Part shown: one piece after another, positions 1 to 15,045 of the stretch
Layout of the letters: the number at the start of each line of letters is the position of its first letter
Numbering within the stretch: position 1 is the first letter of the stretch
From: Dolomedes plantarius
Lineage: Eukaryota > Arthropoda > Arachnida > Araneae > Dolomedidae
Length of the DNA: 64,000 nucleotides
Reading direction: 5' to 3'
Assembly (NCBI GenBank): GCA_907164885.2
Contig: OU015490.1
Location: 95,727,386-95,791,385, forward strand
Program-made: the position numbers and the translations under genes
Notes under the pieces: generated by a model
The model's input: the letters and a program-made list of their open reading frames with translations, nothing else
What the model was told of the DNA's origin: nothing
Database searches by the model: none

Positions 1-29
1 TTGAAACCCTACAAGAATATTTCTTAGCT

Positions 30-1168
30 ATGAGAGATTTGGCACACAAAGGTTCTCTCGATGACTCCTCTCTGTTTGAGTATGTCATAAACGGAATTCC
101 TGATTCAACAAACAATAAAGTTATTCTTTACGGTTGTAAATCCGTCCCTGAATTTAAGGAAAAGTTGAAAATTTATGAACAAATCTTTAACAGATCACAA
201 AATTTCAGACAAAATAATCAGAAAAAAATTGATGCTTCCTACCTCAATGTGAAAGTCGATAATACACGTAGCCCAAATACACAGCCAGTATGTTTTTCCT
301 GTGGCTTGAGAGGTCACAAAAGCAACCAATGTTTGAATAAGTCACATGGTAAACAATGCTACGGATGTAAAAGTTTTGGTCATGTTCATGCTAATTGCCC
401 TAAAAGTTATCGAAATTCTAAACCAAAACCTGATTCTCAAAAACCTATTTCTGATAAAACTGTAAATGCACTTTCTCCTGAAACTTCATCGAAAAATCCC
501 ATGCATGTTGACATTCAACTTGCAGGAATTCAATTGACAGCACTCTGTGACACTGGGTCACAGGCAACCCTCATCAATGAGAAAACCTATCGAAGAATTG
601 GTTCGCCACCATTGCAGCCCACCAACATTCCCTTTTCAGGAATTGGCAAAAACCAAGTTCACAGCATCGGATTCTTCAGGATTCCATCGAAATTCAAACC
701 ATTACTTTACCTGCTAAAATACATGTTCTAGAGGATGACTTGATTCCTTTTGATGTGATTATCGGAATCGACTTTTTACAGCAAACCCAATTTACATTTG
801 ATAAAGACGGTATTCGTTTATGCAAAACTCCTGAAAATAACACCTTCGTTAATATTGCTAATGTTTCTGATGATCAAGCTTTTCCATTTGATCTTTCACA
901 CATTTTGAATTCTGAAACTCGTGAGGAAGTTCAAAATATCGTTACTTCCTACAAACCACATAAAGTTCAAGACACTGAAATTAAGATGACTATTTTATTA
1001 CAAGATGAAATCCCTGTAGCTCAACGTTCTCGACGACTCCCTTTCGCGGAACAGAAAATTGTAGAAAGCCAAATTCAAGATTGGTCAAATGATGGAATTA
1101 TTAAAGAAAGTTGCTCCGATTATGCCGCACCGATTGTTCTATGTAAGAAAAAAAAGTGGAGATTATAG
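30..1168 (+). pseudogene. Gag C-terminus and aspartic protease of Ty3/gypsy element (frameshifted)
   Basis: The frame from 30 encodes the end of Gag. Two CCHC zinc knuckles are visible at residues 88-101 (CFSCGLRGHKSNQC) and 110-123 (CYGCKSFGHVHANC); in the family these bind the element's RNA during packaging. A retropepsin-type active site (CDTGSQAT) lies at about residues 173-180. The frame then breaks near 670-700 and the protease continues in the next frame, where FDVIIGIDFL (about 748-780) is the usual second half of the protease fold. This second frame runs into the start of reverse transcriptase and ends at 1168. The first methionine at 30 is not the true start, since Gag begins outside the window. 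In intact relatives the two halves are one frame, so the break is a mutation or an assembly error. Confidence 0.8.
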
Positions 1169-3491
1169 ACTTTGTGTTGATTACCGCAAATTGAATAGAA
1201 AAATGATAAAAGATAAATTTCCCTTACCGCTCATCGAAGAAGCTTTAGACAAACTTGGAAAATCTCGGGTGTTCACTTCACTTGATCTCAAAAATGGTTT
1301 CTTTCATGTACCTATGGACCCTAATAGCACTAAATATACTTCTTTTGTGACTCATGAAGGACAATACGAATTTTTACGTGTCCCATTTGGCTTATGTAAC
1401 AGTCCCAGTGTTTTCCAACGATATGTTTACACAGTTTTTAGAAATCTCATTCGCGACAATGTTCTTATTGTTTACATGGACGATCTTCTCATACCATCTA
1501 ATGATGAAGTTGAAGGTCTACAAAAATTACGCCTAGTTCTCCAAACAGCTGCAGACTATGGCCTTGAATTGAACTTTAAAAAGTGTCAATTTTTACAGCG
1601 AAAGATAGAATTTCTTGGTTACATTATCGAAAATGGAGTAGTTAAACCCTCACCTACCAAGACACAAGCTGTTCAAAATTTCCCACAACCTCAAACCCCT
1701 AAACAAGTTCAAAGTTTTCTTGGATTAACAAGTTATTTCAGAAAGTTCATTCCAAATTATGCGCTGATTGCTAGACCATTAAGTGACCTCCTTCGGGATA
1801 ATGTAGAATTTAATTTTGACTCTGAACAAATAGCAGCTTTTCAACAACTTAAAAACATTCTTTCACAAAACCCAGTTCTTCATGTTTTTCAACAGGGATA
1901 CCCATTAGAACTCCACACTGATGCCAGCTCCTTAGGTTTTGGCGCTGTGCTCTTGCAACAATCCGATGATGGACAGTTTCATCCTATTCATTATTTTAGC
2001 CGTAAAACTACAGTTCAACAAGAAAAATATCATAGTTATGAACTGGAAGTTCTTGACGTTATTGAAGCGCTAAAAAAATTTCGAAACTACTTGTTGGGAA
2101 CAAAATTTAAAATTATCACCGATTGTGATGCTTTCCAAAAAACGATGCACAAAAAAGACCTACCAGCTAAAATTGCTCGATGGGCATTGATGTTAGAAGA
2201 CTTTGATTATGAAGTTTGTCATCGACCCGGTAGACAGATGAAACATGTTGATGCTTTAAGTCGTAACCCCATTCTTGTAATTACCTCAAATGATATCACT
2301 CAAAAGGTGAAAAATGCCCAAGACCAGGATGAATTTATATCTCAAATTAAATCTATGCTTGAATCTACACCTTCTGATGAATTTTTTGTTAAAAACGGAA
2401 TTCTTTATAAACTTCATCAGGATGCCGAACTTTTAGTAGTACCACAAATGATGCAGAAAGAAATAGTGCTAAACGCCCATTCACAAGGTCATTTTGCTTC
2501 ACAAAAAACCGAATTAATTGTTTCTCGTGAATTTTTCATTCCTCAACTTAAGAAATTAGTTCAAGAAATTATTTCGAACTGTATTCCTTGCATTTTGTCC
2601 TCGCGAAAATCTGGAAAACAAGAAGGATACCTTCACCCCATTCCAAAAGGTGATGCACCCCTTGAATGTTACCATTGCGACTTTTTAGGACCTTTACCAT
2701 CGACAAAAAAATGTTATAAGTATCTTTTTACAGTAGTTGATGCCTTTTCCAAATTTGTATGGATCTATCCCGTGAAGTCCACCTCTACGAAAGATGCCTT
2801 AGACAAATTATCCTTGCAACAAACTACATTTGGCAACCCTTCAAAAATCATTACTGACAAAGGTAGCGCATTCACATTTTCAGAATTTCAAAGTTACTGC
2901 CAGGAACAGTCAATTGAACACATTTCAATAGCAACAGGTGTGCCACGTGGCAACGGTCAGGTTGAGCGTGTTCAAGGCACAATTATTCCCGTTTTAACTA
3001 AGTTAGCTCTAGATGAACCTGACAAATGGTTTAAATATGTCCCAAGATTGCAACGTATCTTAAATAGTACCACCACACGCAGTACAAAATTCACACCCTT
3101 TCAACTTTTAATTGGTGTTAAAATGAAACAACAAGAGGATCTACAGATTAAAAATCTTCTTGACGAGGAACACCACCAAAGAATTCTTGATGACAAAGAA
3201 GCGTTACGTATCGAAGCTAAACGAAATATCCTCCGTTTACAGGAAGAAAACATACGACAATATAACAAACGGCGTAAACCGGCTTGTAAATACAAGATCG
3301 GTGACAAAGTGGCAATACAACGAACTCAATTTGGAACCGGATTAAAGCTCCGACCAAAGTTCTTCGGACCATATGAGATCACGAACATCAACCCCAACGA
3401 TCGTTACGAAGTTCGAAAGTTAGGACATCACGATGGTCCAACCATAACATCAACTGCAGCGGACAAAATGAAACAGTGGTGCAGAAACTGA
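1140..3491 (+). pseudogene. Ty3/gypsy Pol: reverse transcriptase, RNase H, integrase
   Basis: A long open frame that starts in effect within the A-run at about 1146-1155, where it takes over from the preceding protease frame. Reverse transcriptase is shown by LCVDYRKLN, SLDLKNGFFHVP and the YMDD catalytic box at about 1473-1484. RNase H begins at LHTDASSLGFGAVL (about 1911) and ends near HVDALSRNP. Integrase has an HHCC zinc finger (His and His in HSQGHF, then CIPC, about 2478-2591) and a DD35E core: Asp in CDFLGP, Asp in ITDKGS, and Glu in NGQVERVQG 36 residues later. A basic C-terminal segment (KRRKPACKYKIGDKV) resembles the GPY/F-type integrase tail. No stop interrupts it. It lacks its own start and depends on the frameshifted upstream part. 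Confidence 0.85.
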
Positions 3492-3889
3492 ACACCAATA
3501 CCACTGTGTTGAACACTGCTTGATTTTTTGAAATATTTTTTCCTTTTTCTGTTTTTTTTTATCTTTTCAGAATTATTGTTTACAACCCAGCCGCGGTCGT
3601 CTGGAAAGTCAGAACGGCCGTGTGAGAATGAGTTTGGCAACACAACTGAACTATTACTACAACTTCGACTCCTACTACTTCGGCGCGAAGGACTTGGCGC
3701 GCAAACACAGTGATGGACTAGTGACATTACGAAGCGGATGTGTCGCTCCGCAGGCTTGCCGTTTTGAGTCAAATAGCTATGTTGATGCGTTGTTTTTTTA
3801 ATTTCATACTAAGTGTTAGTCCTGTCTTGTAAACATCGTCTAGTTTAATTAAATGTTCAAAATAATTAAGTCTAATGATTCACTTCTAA

Positions 3890-3912
3890 AGGAAGGAGTA
3901 CTAACTCCTTCC

Positions 3913-3913
<1 letters not shown>
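3890..3913. repeat. Perfect 10-bp inverted repeat near retroelement 3' end
   Basis: AGGAAGGAGT, a 4-nt spacer (ACTA), then ACTCCTTCCT. It is followed by ACA and a (TA)n run. It could be part of an LTR end or a transcript hairpin of the gypsy element; the sequence alone does not decide. Confidence 0.6.

Positions 3914-3945
<32 letters not shown>
3914..3945. repeat. (TA)n microsatellite
   Basis: Uninterrupted TA dinucleotides directly after the putative retroelement end. Confidence 0.9.
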
Positions 3946-3946
<1 letters not shown>

Positions 3947-4468
3947 GGACTTGCTCTTCACGCTCATAATTTACTATGCTGTCCGAACTCCTCTTAAATT
4001 TACAACTGCAGTCGTGTCCCGACAATCCTCCATCTTCAATTATGCAGTCAGATGTGGCGAGTGGAACAAACACCAGACCAATTAATCTTCCGAAATATAT
4101 TTATTAATTCAAATTCAAGTGCTCAGCCCCATTTAAGTAAATTTATTCCCATCCCTTTCCAAAATGCGTGTCCGCCAGCGCGGCCCGTCCTTCATAGTCG
4201 GTAATCACATTGTCTCTGACGTTTTTAGCCCTTTGTGTCAAACTTCTAGAATACTGCGCATGCACACAAGGTGCTCTGACGCTTGCACCCAAGATGAGGC
4301 TGGGGAGCAGTTATCTCTTGTCAGTCAAATCCATCCCTATTATCTATTTTCCCCGCGATGCTTCTTTTCCGATACTTCGTAAATTAGTAGAATTTAATTG
4401 ATAATTCCTATTTTCTCTACCAAAACCCCCCTTTAAAGTTTCTAAGGTTCGCTGCCCATGATAAATCC

Positions 4469-4470
<2 letters not shown>
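3946..4470. other. Unassigned intergenic stretch
   Basis: Non-repetitive sequence with only short chance frames. I recognise no gene here. Confidence 0.4.
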
Positions 4471-4529
<59 letters not shown>

Positions 4530-4530
4530 G
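4471..4530. repeat. (AC)n(AT)n compound microsatellite
   Basis: About 38 bp of AC followed by about 20 bp of AT. The same AC-to-AT compound form recurs at 15.8 and 48.46 kb. A run of G follows at about 4577-4590. Confidence 0.9.
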
Positions 4531-4797
4531 TGCTCGATTTCTAGAAATAGAGGCGCCGGAACTGAAACATTCCGGGCGGGGGGGGGGGGTATTCCAAATT
4601 ATTGGCCTGAAAAAAAGAAATCTTTGGTTATAAAAAAACTTGAACATTTTATTTAATACAAAATTTTATTTTGCAAAACAAGTACAAAAATGTGTTATAG
4701 TAAAGTAATAAAAGCAGTAAAAAAGAACAGTTTCATGATTGTTTAAGTTGTCTGCCAATCCTAAAAGACTGTCCCAAAACTTCAGTATGTTTTTATC

Positions 4798-5218
4798 CTA
4801 TTTCTTGTCTCTTGACATCTCCTTACTCTTGACGGCTAATTCTGGATGCTGTCCAGACGCAAGCCATGAGTCAACATACTTAGCTGGGTTGAAGAGCCGA
4901 AGAGGTGGTTAATTGATCTTTGCAAACAACAGGCCAGGAACTTGCAATATTCCGTGATTATCACAATTCTGTGATAATGTGGTTCGTCTGTGAGAAACCT
5001 CTTTTACATTCACTCGACGATATGGCTATCGAATTGACTGACTGTTTCAACGGTGTGAGGCTTTCCGGGAAAACTCTGGAGTGGAGATACTCTCGGAATC
5101 CTGTAATCAATTGCCTTTCATTGAGTTTGAACTTGGAGGCAAGTTTCCTCATTTCATTTTCCCCAAATGTTATTGGGACATTTTGTGGCCAAGACATAAA
5201 AATTGCGTTTTTATTCAT
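4798..5218 (-). pseudogene. hAT-type transposase / KIAA1586-like C-terminal fragment
   Basis: On the minus strand the frame from 5218 to 4961 contains ECKRGFSQTNHIITEL, which matches the ECERGFSxMN signature of the C-terminal dimerisation region of hAT transposases and host proteins derived from them (KIAA1586/ZBED-like). After a frame change near 4930-4960 a second piece reads PSKYVDSWLASGQHPE and ends at a stop at 4798, which is the usual tail of this family. The catalytic part is not visible upstream (5.2-6 kb), so this is a 5'-truncated, frameshifted remnant. Whether it comes from an active hAT element or a domesticated relative cannot be told. I infer it is non-functional. Confidence 0.65.
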
Positions 5219-5230
5219 TAAAACTAAATA

Positions 5231-7350
5231 AAAAGCTCAAGTGAATTTTCAATATAAATGTTTACCCTAAAAGGTGCGAATCGCAACACTTTTTTAAGTG
5301 AGGAGAAGAAAGTTATAATTTGAAACTGTAAACTTTCACATGAAAACAAACCAAATTAAGGTAACAAGAGAAAAATATTTTAATGAAATATCTGTTTACC
5401 AATGTTCCCGACATTACCATTAAAATAATGATTTTTTATGAAAGTTGTGATATTTCGGATGTACACAACTTGGCACTGGGTAATCTTTCAAAGAAATAAA
5501 GGCAAGAACAGGTTGTTTATAGCAGTTGTACTGAGACAGAAGTTGTAGTCAGATAAAGCATGTTGTACTCAGACCGTTCAATCTTGGAGAACAAGAAGCA
5601 AAGTTGCAGTTATGAAGGTAAATCTAATCAGTTACCTAAGGTTACCAAAGTTGAAGCGGATAAATCATACATCGTCATTAGTGAATCGACAAAAATATTA
5701 TGAAACTAGCATACTATAGATAAACAATAAAACATTATCAACTAAATCAGTTTTGATGATGTAATACTTATACGGCTGAATACTTATATTTGTTATCTTT
5801 AAAGGAACTACTATTATGTGACACAAAATTAATATTTTTATTTTCACTAATATATTTAATCTTATTATTGCAAGCATTTTAAGTTACTTGTTTTGATGTA
5901 ATTTGGAACCTAAAATATATATCATCAATTTATGCAACCAATTAAAAATTATAATAATAAAAATAACTGAAGTTAATCGAAATATTATGTATTAATATAT
6001 TATGTATTAAAATATTATGTATTAATATATTATGTACGAAATATTATGTATTAAAAGTAAATAAAAATAAACTTATCTTGTTAATATATGCAAGTGTTTC
6101 GTATCTTGAAGATAACAGCTTCCAGAAGCAATCTCATGAAATGTTAATTTCGGCATTGTTGATAATGCAATATATTAATTAACTACTTTACTTCTGATAA
6201 TCTTGATTCAGTTTACATTCCGAAATTTGAGAGTGTATCGAATGTGCTATTGTCCAATTCGCCATGGTTCCTTTTCCTTGAACTATATCCGTGTAATTCA
6301 CAAACATACCTAGAGAAATAGATAAGTACTCTGAAAACGATAATTCTTTTAATTAATTATATGCATCTATATCACTCCATTTTCAGACTTATTATCTTGC
6401 TATTTGTAAAAAAAATAAAGAAATTTAAGATTACTATAGAAAAATATAACTCCCACACTAACATACACTGTAAGATGCTTAATTGTTGAGAGTTTGGAGG
6501 CAGGTAGGAAGGCCAAATAAATTTACCTGGGTCATAGTATCAGATACACCTATTGCAGAAGTGTTCTTCGAAAATTCAGATGGGAGATAGGCAATTCAGT
6601 CTTAAAAGACGTCTTATGGTGGAAGATTTTCGCAAACTTGCGAGGCAATAAACCGATCTATCTGTAATCAACTTCTTTTCAAAAGTTGTACAGCTTGTGG
6701 ATAGGCTAAGATCTACATTCTTTGTTTCTGGTACACTGATATTAAAATTATATGGCTAAAATTCAAGGATGCTAGTGTAATAATTGGATATAGCAATATT
6801 CGGCGCCACTCATCCTTCTCTCAGACAGTGGACGTGAGATTCTCAATGATGGTTCTGCAGAAACTGGAGATTTAGAAAGCACCACGATTCCTTGTATTTC
6901 CTGGTAGTGAGATATTTAAGGTGGAAAAGTTGTATTAATAAATAATTATTTGAGAAAAGCGCACCGGAATGTCTCCAAGAAGAAAGATTTGAAGTTTACT
7001 GCCAATGACCATCTTGAAAACTTGATCCATCAGCGAAAAATTATAACACCCGTCTGCAGAGTCTAAATAAGCCCTGCACTACACACAAACCCTCTAAAAG
7101 AATCGTTTAACATCAGACACTCCAATAAAGGATTTGTTTCAAAGAATAATACGTGCTCAAAATCTTTAATAAAACACACGAAAGATCATGGGAATTTCGC
7201 ATTTACGATCCAGTACCACTTTAAAAACATTTACTAGACACTCTGGTGAGGCATGAGAACTCGCAAATCTTAATAAATTACTAACGGGAAAAAAAGGGTC
7301 CTAAACCACCAAAAATAACTGGTTAGGCTTCCCCCAATTTTTTCCCCAAT
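5231..7350. other. AT-rich intergenic sequence without recognisable genes
   Basis: No frame with recognisable homology. A short imprecise tandem of the motif ATTATGTATTAA lies at about 5975-6055. Nothing else is supported. Confidence 0.5.
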
Positions 7351-8690
7351 TAGGTTGTGCTCTGTTGTCGTCTCAACATATTCTACTTATCTGTTGCAAG
7401 TTTCAAGGCACACACACTAGTGGACTTGTTAGGAGCGCCAGCCAGGGCCACGCCCGAAAAGGATTGTGTCTCGCTTTTCTCCTACGCAGAATTTCAATTT
7501 GGCTGGGGATTCCAAATTATTGTTTCGGTTACTTACTATCTATTTGAAGGAGAAATCATAACAACAAGCCATCTACAAGCATGCGTTAGCCAAGTCTTCC
7601 AGCAGGATTAACTCCAGTAATCTTTACTACTACGCCGGGGGTCTTATGTAAGTATTTTTCATTACCATCTCACTCAATAATTTCTTCCTCCTGCTGCTTA
7701 AGCTAATTAGTAAGCCGTAGTTGAGCCTAACTCTTCCTGACTAACCCCTATTTTACACCTCTCTTTTTTCAGTCAGAGTTAAACTTTTCTTTATCCGGCT
7801 TAAGCTTAGTTCAATTAGAATTATTAGCTGATCTGAATGGTCCAGATTGTTAACGATAGGATTCCCCGAGGAGGAACTGCTCAGCACTTGTGGTGAGTAG
7901 GAAATCCGAAGGCAAGGTAGGGCTAAGGTTAAGACTTGCTATGATGAGCGAAATGGCACGGGACCTGCGTAAGTCAGGAGATTTGGTCTTGTCCTAGGAT
8001 TCTGACCTATCGACTGCAGCCTTGTTAGGTAAGCTGCGCCTTCCTCGAGTTGGTCCAACCCTAGAAGTCACGGTCCTCGTCATTGGGGTGGTGCCCTTTG
8101 GCGAATACAGGACACGCCGGCTCACGAAGGCTCCGCATGGTGGGTTGCACAGCAACGATGAGGTTTTAACCACGTTGCTAGTTTTACGCCCAGGGTTGCG
8201 ACTATTCCCTCTCATAATTGACCATACCCAATTTAGGCCAAGTAGTCTCCTATCTGGGATTTGTCATGATGCCGTCTTCTTTTTCTAAATTATTTGAGTC
8301 AATGCCAGTATTCTTGACTCTTTTCTTGGTTTCTTAAGTTTCTCGGTTTCTTAAGCCTCTTTCTTTTTCTAGATTAGTCTTGAAGGTTGGCGTGTGCGAG
8401 TGTCTTCCGGCAGAGCATTTATCTTGACTTCTAAATTACGTTATTTTCCCTGCCATATCCATCTGTTCTGCTTGGAGCCCGACTGTGCTCTGGTTCTGTG
8501 GGGTGTGTCTTGTCGGTGGCGGTTGCGGGGTTCTTGTCTGGGACGTCCGCGGGGTGGTTGCCTGCTGCGGGTCTGTCTGCACCGTCGGGGTATTCCCAGT
8601 TGGGCTACGGCCACGTCGGGTCCGATGTGTGCTTTTGGGAGAACTCGCAAATCCTCTTTTCCAATATAATGGGATATTAGCACCTTTCTA
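7350..8690. other. GC-richer unassigned block
   Basis: Parts of 7.85-8.28 kb and 8.38-8.65 kb are clearly GC-richer than their surroundings and stay open over 70-115 codons on both strands. The block could be the 5' part of a retroelement or an old exon cluster. I recognise no domain and do not assign a function. It ends exactly at the Tc1 element inserted at 8695. Confidence 0.3.
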
Positions 8691-8692
8691 TA

Positions 8693-10104
8693 TACACTGC
8701 TGGCCACCCAAATTGCAACACCAAGAAAGACAAGAGATATCACAACAAAATTTATTTTGTAGATAACATGTTGACCAAGTATCAAATGATTAAATTTATA
8801 GACTTCTGTGAAGTGTGGTTCCTGCCAAAATCAGTAGCCAGAGTAGCCGCCATTGTTGGAGATCACCGCTGCCACACGGCTCGGCATTGATTCAAAGAGA
8901 CTTTGGATAAGTTCTTGGGGTACAGCAGACCAAGCAGCTTCCACACGTTGCCAAAGTTGATCTGCTGTGGCAGCTGGGGATGGAATCTAGGTCAATCGTA
9001 GAGCAACCATGGACCACATGTTTTCTATCGGCGAAAGATCCGGAGAGCGAGGCGGCCAGGGAAGCAATTCAATCTGGCGATTGACGAAGAACCGTTGGAC
9101 AATGCGTGCAACCTGTGGTCGCGCATTATCCTGTTGAAATATGGCTGTGGGCAAGCCCTGAAGGTAAGGAATTACAACTGGCTCCAACACCTCGGAGATG
9201 TAGCGCTGGCTGTTTAAAGTACCGGCAATGCGTACTAGAGGTGTGCGAGAGTGATATCCAATACCGCCCCATACCATAATACCCGGTGCAGGACCAGTGT
9301 GGTGATGCATAACGCAGCTGTTCAGCATCCTCTCTTCACGGTGTCTCCAGACTCGAATGCGACCATCGTGGTGTTGCAGACAGAAGCGTGACTCGTCAGT
9401 AAAGACGATTTCATTCCATTCTGCCGTCCACATCCTTCTGTCATCGCACCATTGGCGGCGGAGACGTCTGTGGTTCTGCGTCAAGGGTAGACAAAGCAAT
9501 GGACGTCTTGCGGACAGACCACTCTACTGTAAACGGCGTCGAATGGTACGCGCAGACACTGGATGATGCGTTATAGACTGCATGTGCTGTGCTATGGTTC
9601 GGATGTGACTGAGCGATCCGTCACTGCCATGCGCACAATTTGCCTGTCATCACGTGAAGTGGTGCTCTGAGGTGGATGCGATCGAACACGCCGGTCCGTC
9701 GTACCTTCCTGCATCCAACGATCACATATCCGCATTGCAGTTGTTTGGTTTCGTCCAACACGACTACCGATTTCCCTGAAAGATAATCCACAATCTCGGT
9801 AGGCCACTATCCTTCCTCTGTCGAACTCGGATACTGGATCAAAAGATGATCGCTGTTTTCGACGAGGCATAATTGATCGTTTTTTTGAAAAAACCACAAG
9901 AAAAACACAATTGCCGAACTTGAAATCGTCGTAATCTCCAAGCCTTAAATAGCGCTTTGAAGGGGCGCCACAGGCGCGCGTGATATGCGTCTGCGCTGAA
10001 ATTCTAATCATTTGCATATCTCACCTCCGCTAATGCATGTTGTAAATTTCATGTTATTTGCATATTTTCTTCAGGGTGTTGCATTTTCAGTGGCCAGCAG
10101 TGTA
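8693..10104 (-). mobile_element. Tc1-family transposon, complete with inverted repeats and TA duplication
   Basis: The left end reads TA-CACTGCTGGCCA (8693 on) and the right end is the reverse complement TGGCCAGCAGTG-TA (to 10104). Element proper is 8695-10102, 1,408 bp, flanked by the TA target duplication typical of Tc1/mariner transposons. It carries one transposase gene on the minus strand. Both ends are complete, so non-coding requirements for mobility may be intact even though the gene is broken. Confidence 0.93.
8831..9870 (-). pseudogene. Tc1-like transposase (DD34E), few disabling mutations
   Basis: Starts at the ATG at 9868-9870 (MPRRKQRSSFD). The N-terminal part holds the paired helix-turn-helix DNA-binding region (LSFREIGSRVGRNQTTAMRI). 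The catalytic core has Asp in FTDESRF (about 9397), Asp in QQDNARP (about 9130) and Glu in SPIENMW (about 9025), with 34 residues between the last two. The natural stop is at 8831-8833, giving about 346 codons, normal for the family. Disabling changes: a frame change around 9592-9600, a TAG at 9524-9526 where relatives have a Gln codon, and a TAG at 8987-8989. DNA cut-and-paste transposase acting on the element's own repeats in the nucleus. So few lesions suggest a recent loss of function. Confidence 0.92.
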
Positions 10105-10473
10105 TTTGTGAAGAACAAATTCGAAGATTTTTTATGTCAGAAAGTATTCTCTTTTAAATAAAAAGGGATATGTGAACTTGTTAAGGTGATGTTACATACA
10201 TGATAAACTCACATTTCTCCCTTATCTCAACTTTTATACCGGCGAGATACTTTGGCGATAAAATAAAATTTTGGCAGCATCGGTTAGAAATCTCTAAGAG
10301 TACGTATACAGAATGAGAAACAAATACGTGATGCTATATGTTACATATAAATACACAACCATCTGAAATGATGAGCATAGGTTTTGACACTGGCTGTTGT
10401 GAGATGTGGTTACTAATGAGTTTGGAGGCGTCGTTTGCAGAGTCGACCATTTTCTGGTAGGGAATTAATTGTG

Positions 10474-10475
<2 letters not shown>
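10105..10475. other. Short intergenic spacer between Tc1 and pogo elements
   Basis: AT-rich, no recognisable feature apart from leading into a (TA)n run. Confidence 0.4.

Positions 10476-10528
<53 letters not shown>
10476..10528. repeat. (TA)n microsatellite at left edge of pogo element
   Basis: About 53 bp of TA repeats ending directly at the first bases of the pogo/Tigger terminal repeat. Confidence 0.92.
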
Positions 10529-13069
<2,541 letters not shown>

Positions 13070-13899
13070 GATATCGGCTTTACGAGCACGATAACCTTTA
13101 AACCAAACTATGTAGAGCAGATGAAACAGTACAGTGTAGACGTAGCCAGAGTGATGGGAAGACTATTTTAGGAGATCCACTGATGAACACACAGAACAGA
13201 GACGCGACGCACGGACAGTATCCATGGAATTGATTTATTCAAAAACTCGACGATATAATTCTGCAGACATTAAGATAAGCACAGGTACATTTAGGCTCGG
13301 TGCACACGAGCGATCCGGTGTCGTTGCGAATTCGCACCGGTGCCGCAGCCTTCAATCCCCGCGAGAGGAGAATCCGTTGCGGTTTTGGCTGTTCCGTAAA
13401 ATTTACGTCACAGATCAGCCCTTTAAATGATGGAAGTTAAACAGTAGGAATCAAGCTATGGAGTTAGCAGTGTACTCGAGATAAAGAGTTGAGTTTTCTT
13501 ACTTAGTTTATAAATATCTAAAATATAGGAAAAGAAGTTATTGGGTCCACCCACTGGTGAATTCATGATTATTAAATGGACATTTTCTTTGTTATATGAA
13601 GACTTATGTATAATGATGAATCAAAGTTTTTTTTTAATTACTTCCGAATGAAACTTACCAATCAGTGTGCAAAATCAAGGAAAACATCAAAATCAAGGAG
13701 GGATGAACTTAAATCAGATATGAAATACATGGGCTGACTACTTCATTAGCAATATTGGAAAACTGCCATGGCAAAATGAATGCATTCAACAAAAAATTGA
13801 GAATGGAATAAGTGCCAACTGGAAAGATTGTTGTTATATTTAAAAAAATAACAATAAATGTGTAAAAATTTAATAAATGGAAAAGTGTTTAATTTTAAA

Positions 13900-14160
13900 C
13901 CTTTTTCCATTTCTACTTAATCAGTTTTTAATTGTTTGGTTTTGTGTTTAATTTTTAATTATGTAATTTACTGCTGTGCTGTATTATTTTAATCTTAAGT
14001 GATTTTAGCCTTTTGCTGTATTATTTTAATCTTAAGTGATTTTTAAACCTTTTTGCTTTCTACTTAATCAGTTTTTAATTGTTTGGTATTGTGTTTAATT
14101 TTTAATTATGTAATTTACTGCTGTGCTGTATTATTTTAATCTTAAGTGATTTTAGAAAAA
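13900..14160. repeat. Tandem duplication of a ~145-bp AT-rich unit
   Basis: The stretch beginning TTCTACTTAATCAGTTTTTA occurs at about 13911 and again at about 14057, each followed by the same ~100 bp ending in TTAATCTTAAGTGATTTT. The last part also repeats alone between them. Confidence 0.75.
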
Positions 14161-14903
14161 AATGGATTAAAAAAATAATTCAACACCAGAATACGACTGA
14201 TATAAATTTATGTGAAATCCATCTTGATTAAAATTTATATTGTTTTATTATGTCGTAAATTGAAATGGGAAGTTCATTATTAAATTTAAAAAAATTAATA
14301 AAAGTTTAATAAATTGAAAAATATGTTTAATTTTTGCTTTTGATCATATTGTTAAGATTTATGTTTAATTTTTAATTAAGTTATTTTTCTGCTCTGCTCT
14401 GCTATTTTTATCTAATTACATTTTAGAAAACATCAAAAATCAATACTATACTGAAATATGACTGATGTAAATTTATCTGAAATATGTTTTGATTCAAAAT
14501 GATACTGTTTTATTATTTTTTAAATTGAAAACAATAATTTTATAGCTGTACTTAAGAATTTCTTCTTTTTATTTTTGTGTTTTTTTTCTTCCAAATCTGG
14601 ATACAAAGTGATGCAAATTCTTATCGACTCACTCCTTTTAAGATTTTTGTCGTGGCACTTTTCACATTTAATATCCCAAAATTCACTAAACTTTTAAACT
14701 TCCTCTATTAAAAGTTCTGTGTCTACACTTTCAGGTATTTTGTTGCAGTAAAATGTCGTCCGTCTGAAAGGCACAGTTGAAATGAAGGTACTGCTAAGCC
14801 GTTGTCGTTTATGCGATCAAGCAGTGCACGAGGGGAAAAAACCGGTCGTTGCGAATTCGCAGCGACGCCTACGTCCGTGTGAGTCGGTTAGTTTAACGCT
14901 ATG

Positions 14904-15045
14904 TACTCCTGATCTCAACTGCGGTGTCGTTGCGGCATCGCAGTTGCGATGAGGAGTGCAATAGAGTTGCACTAACCGACGACGCACGTCCGTGTGAGTC
15001 GGTTAGTTCAACTCAATGTACTCCTGATCGCAACTACGGTGCCGC
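14904..15045. repeat. Palindromic subterminal repeat (copy 1)
   Basis: ACTCCTGATCTCAACTGCGG is followed by its own reverse complement. A second palindrome (GAGTTGCACTAACCGACGAC to GTCGGTTAGTTCAACTC) comes next. About 115 bp of this is repeated at 17577-17690. Confidence 0.75.

Larger units (their letters stand above)
1..3916 (+). mobile_element. Ty3/gypsy LTR retrotransposon, 5' end outside window
   Basis: Gag zinc knuckles, protease, reverse transcriptase, RNase H and integrase follow in the Ty3/gypsy order (integrase last), which sets it apart from Copia. The 5' LTR and most of Gag lie before the window. The 3' boundary is uncertain. After the pol stop at 3491 come about 400 bp of non-coding DNA ending in a 10-bp perfect inverted repeat (3890-3899 and 3904-3913) and the bases ACA just before a (TA)n run. 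This would fit an LTR ending in CA, but no second LTR is available for comparison. Two frameshifts make this copy defective, although most of the coding sequence is otherwise open, so it is probably fairly young. Confidence 0.85.

Noticed and set aside
8441..8785. GC-rich frames of 90-115 codons on both strands
   Set aside because: They overlap each other on both strands and one runs into the Tc1 terminal repeat. No homology recognised.
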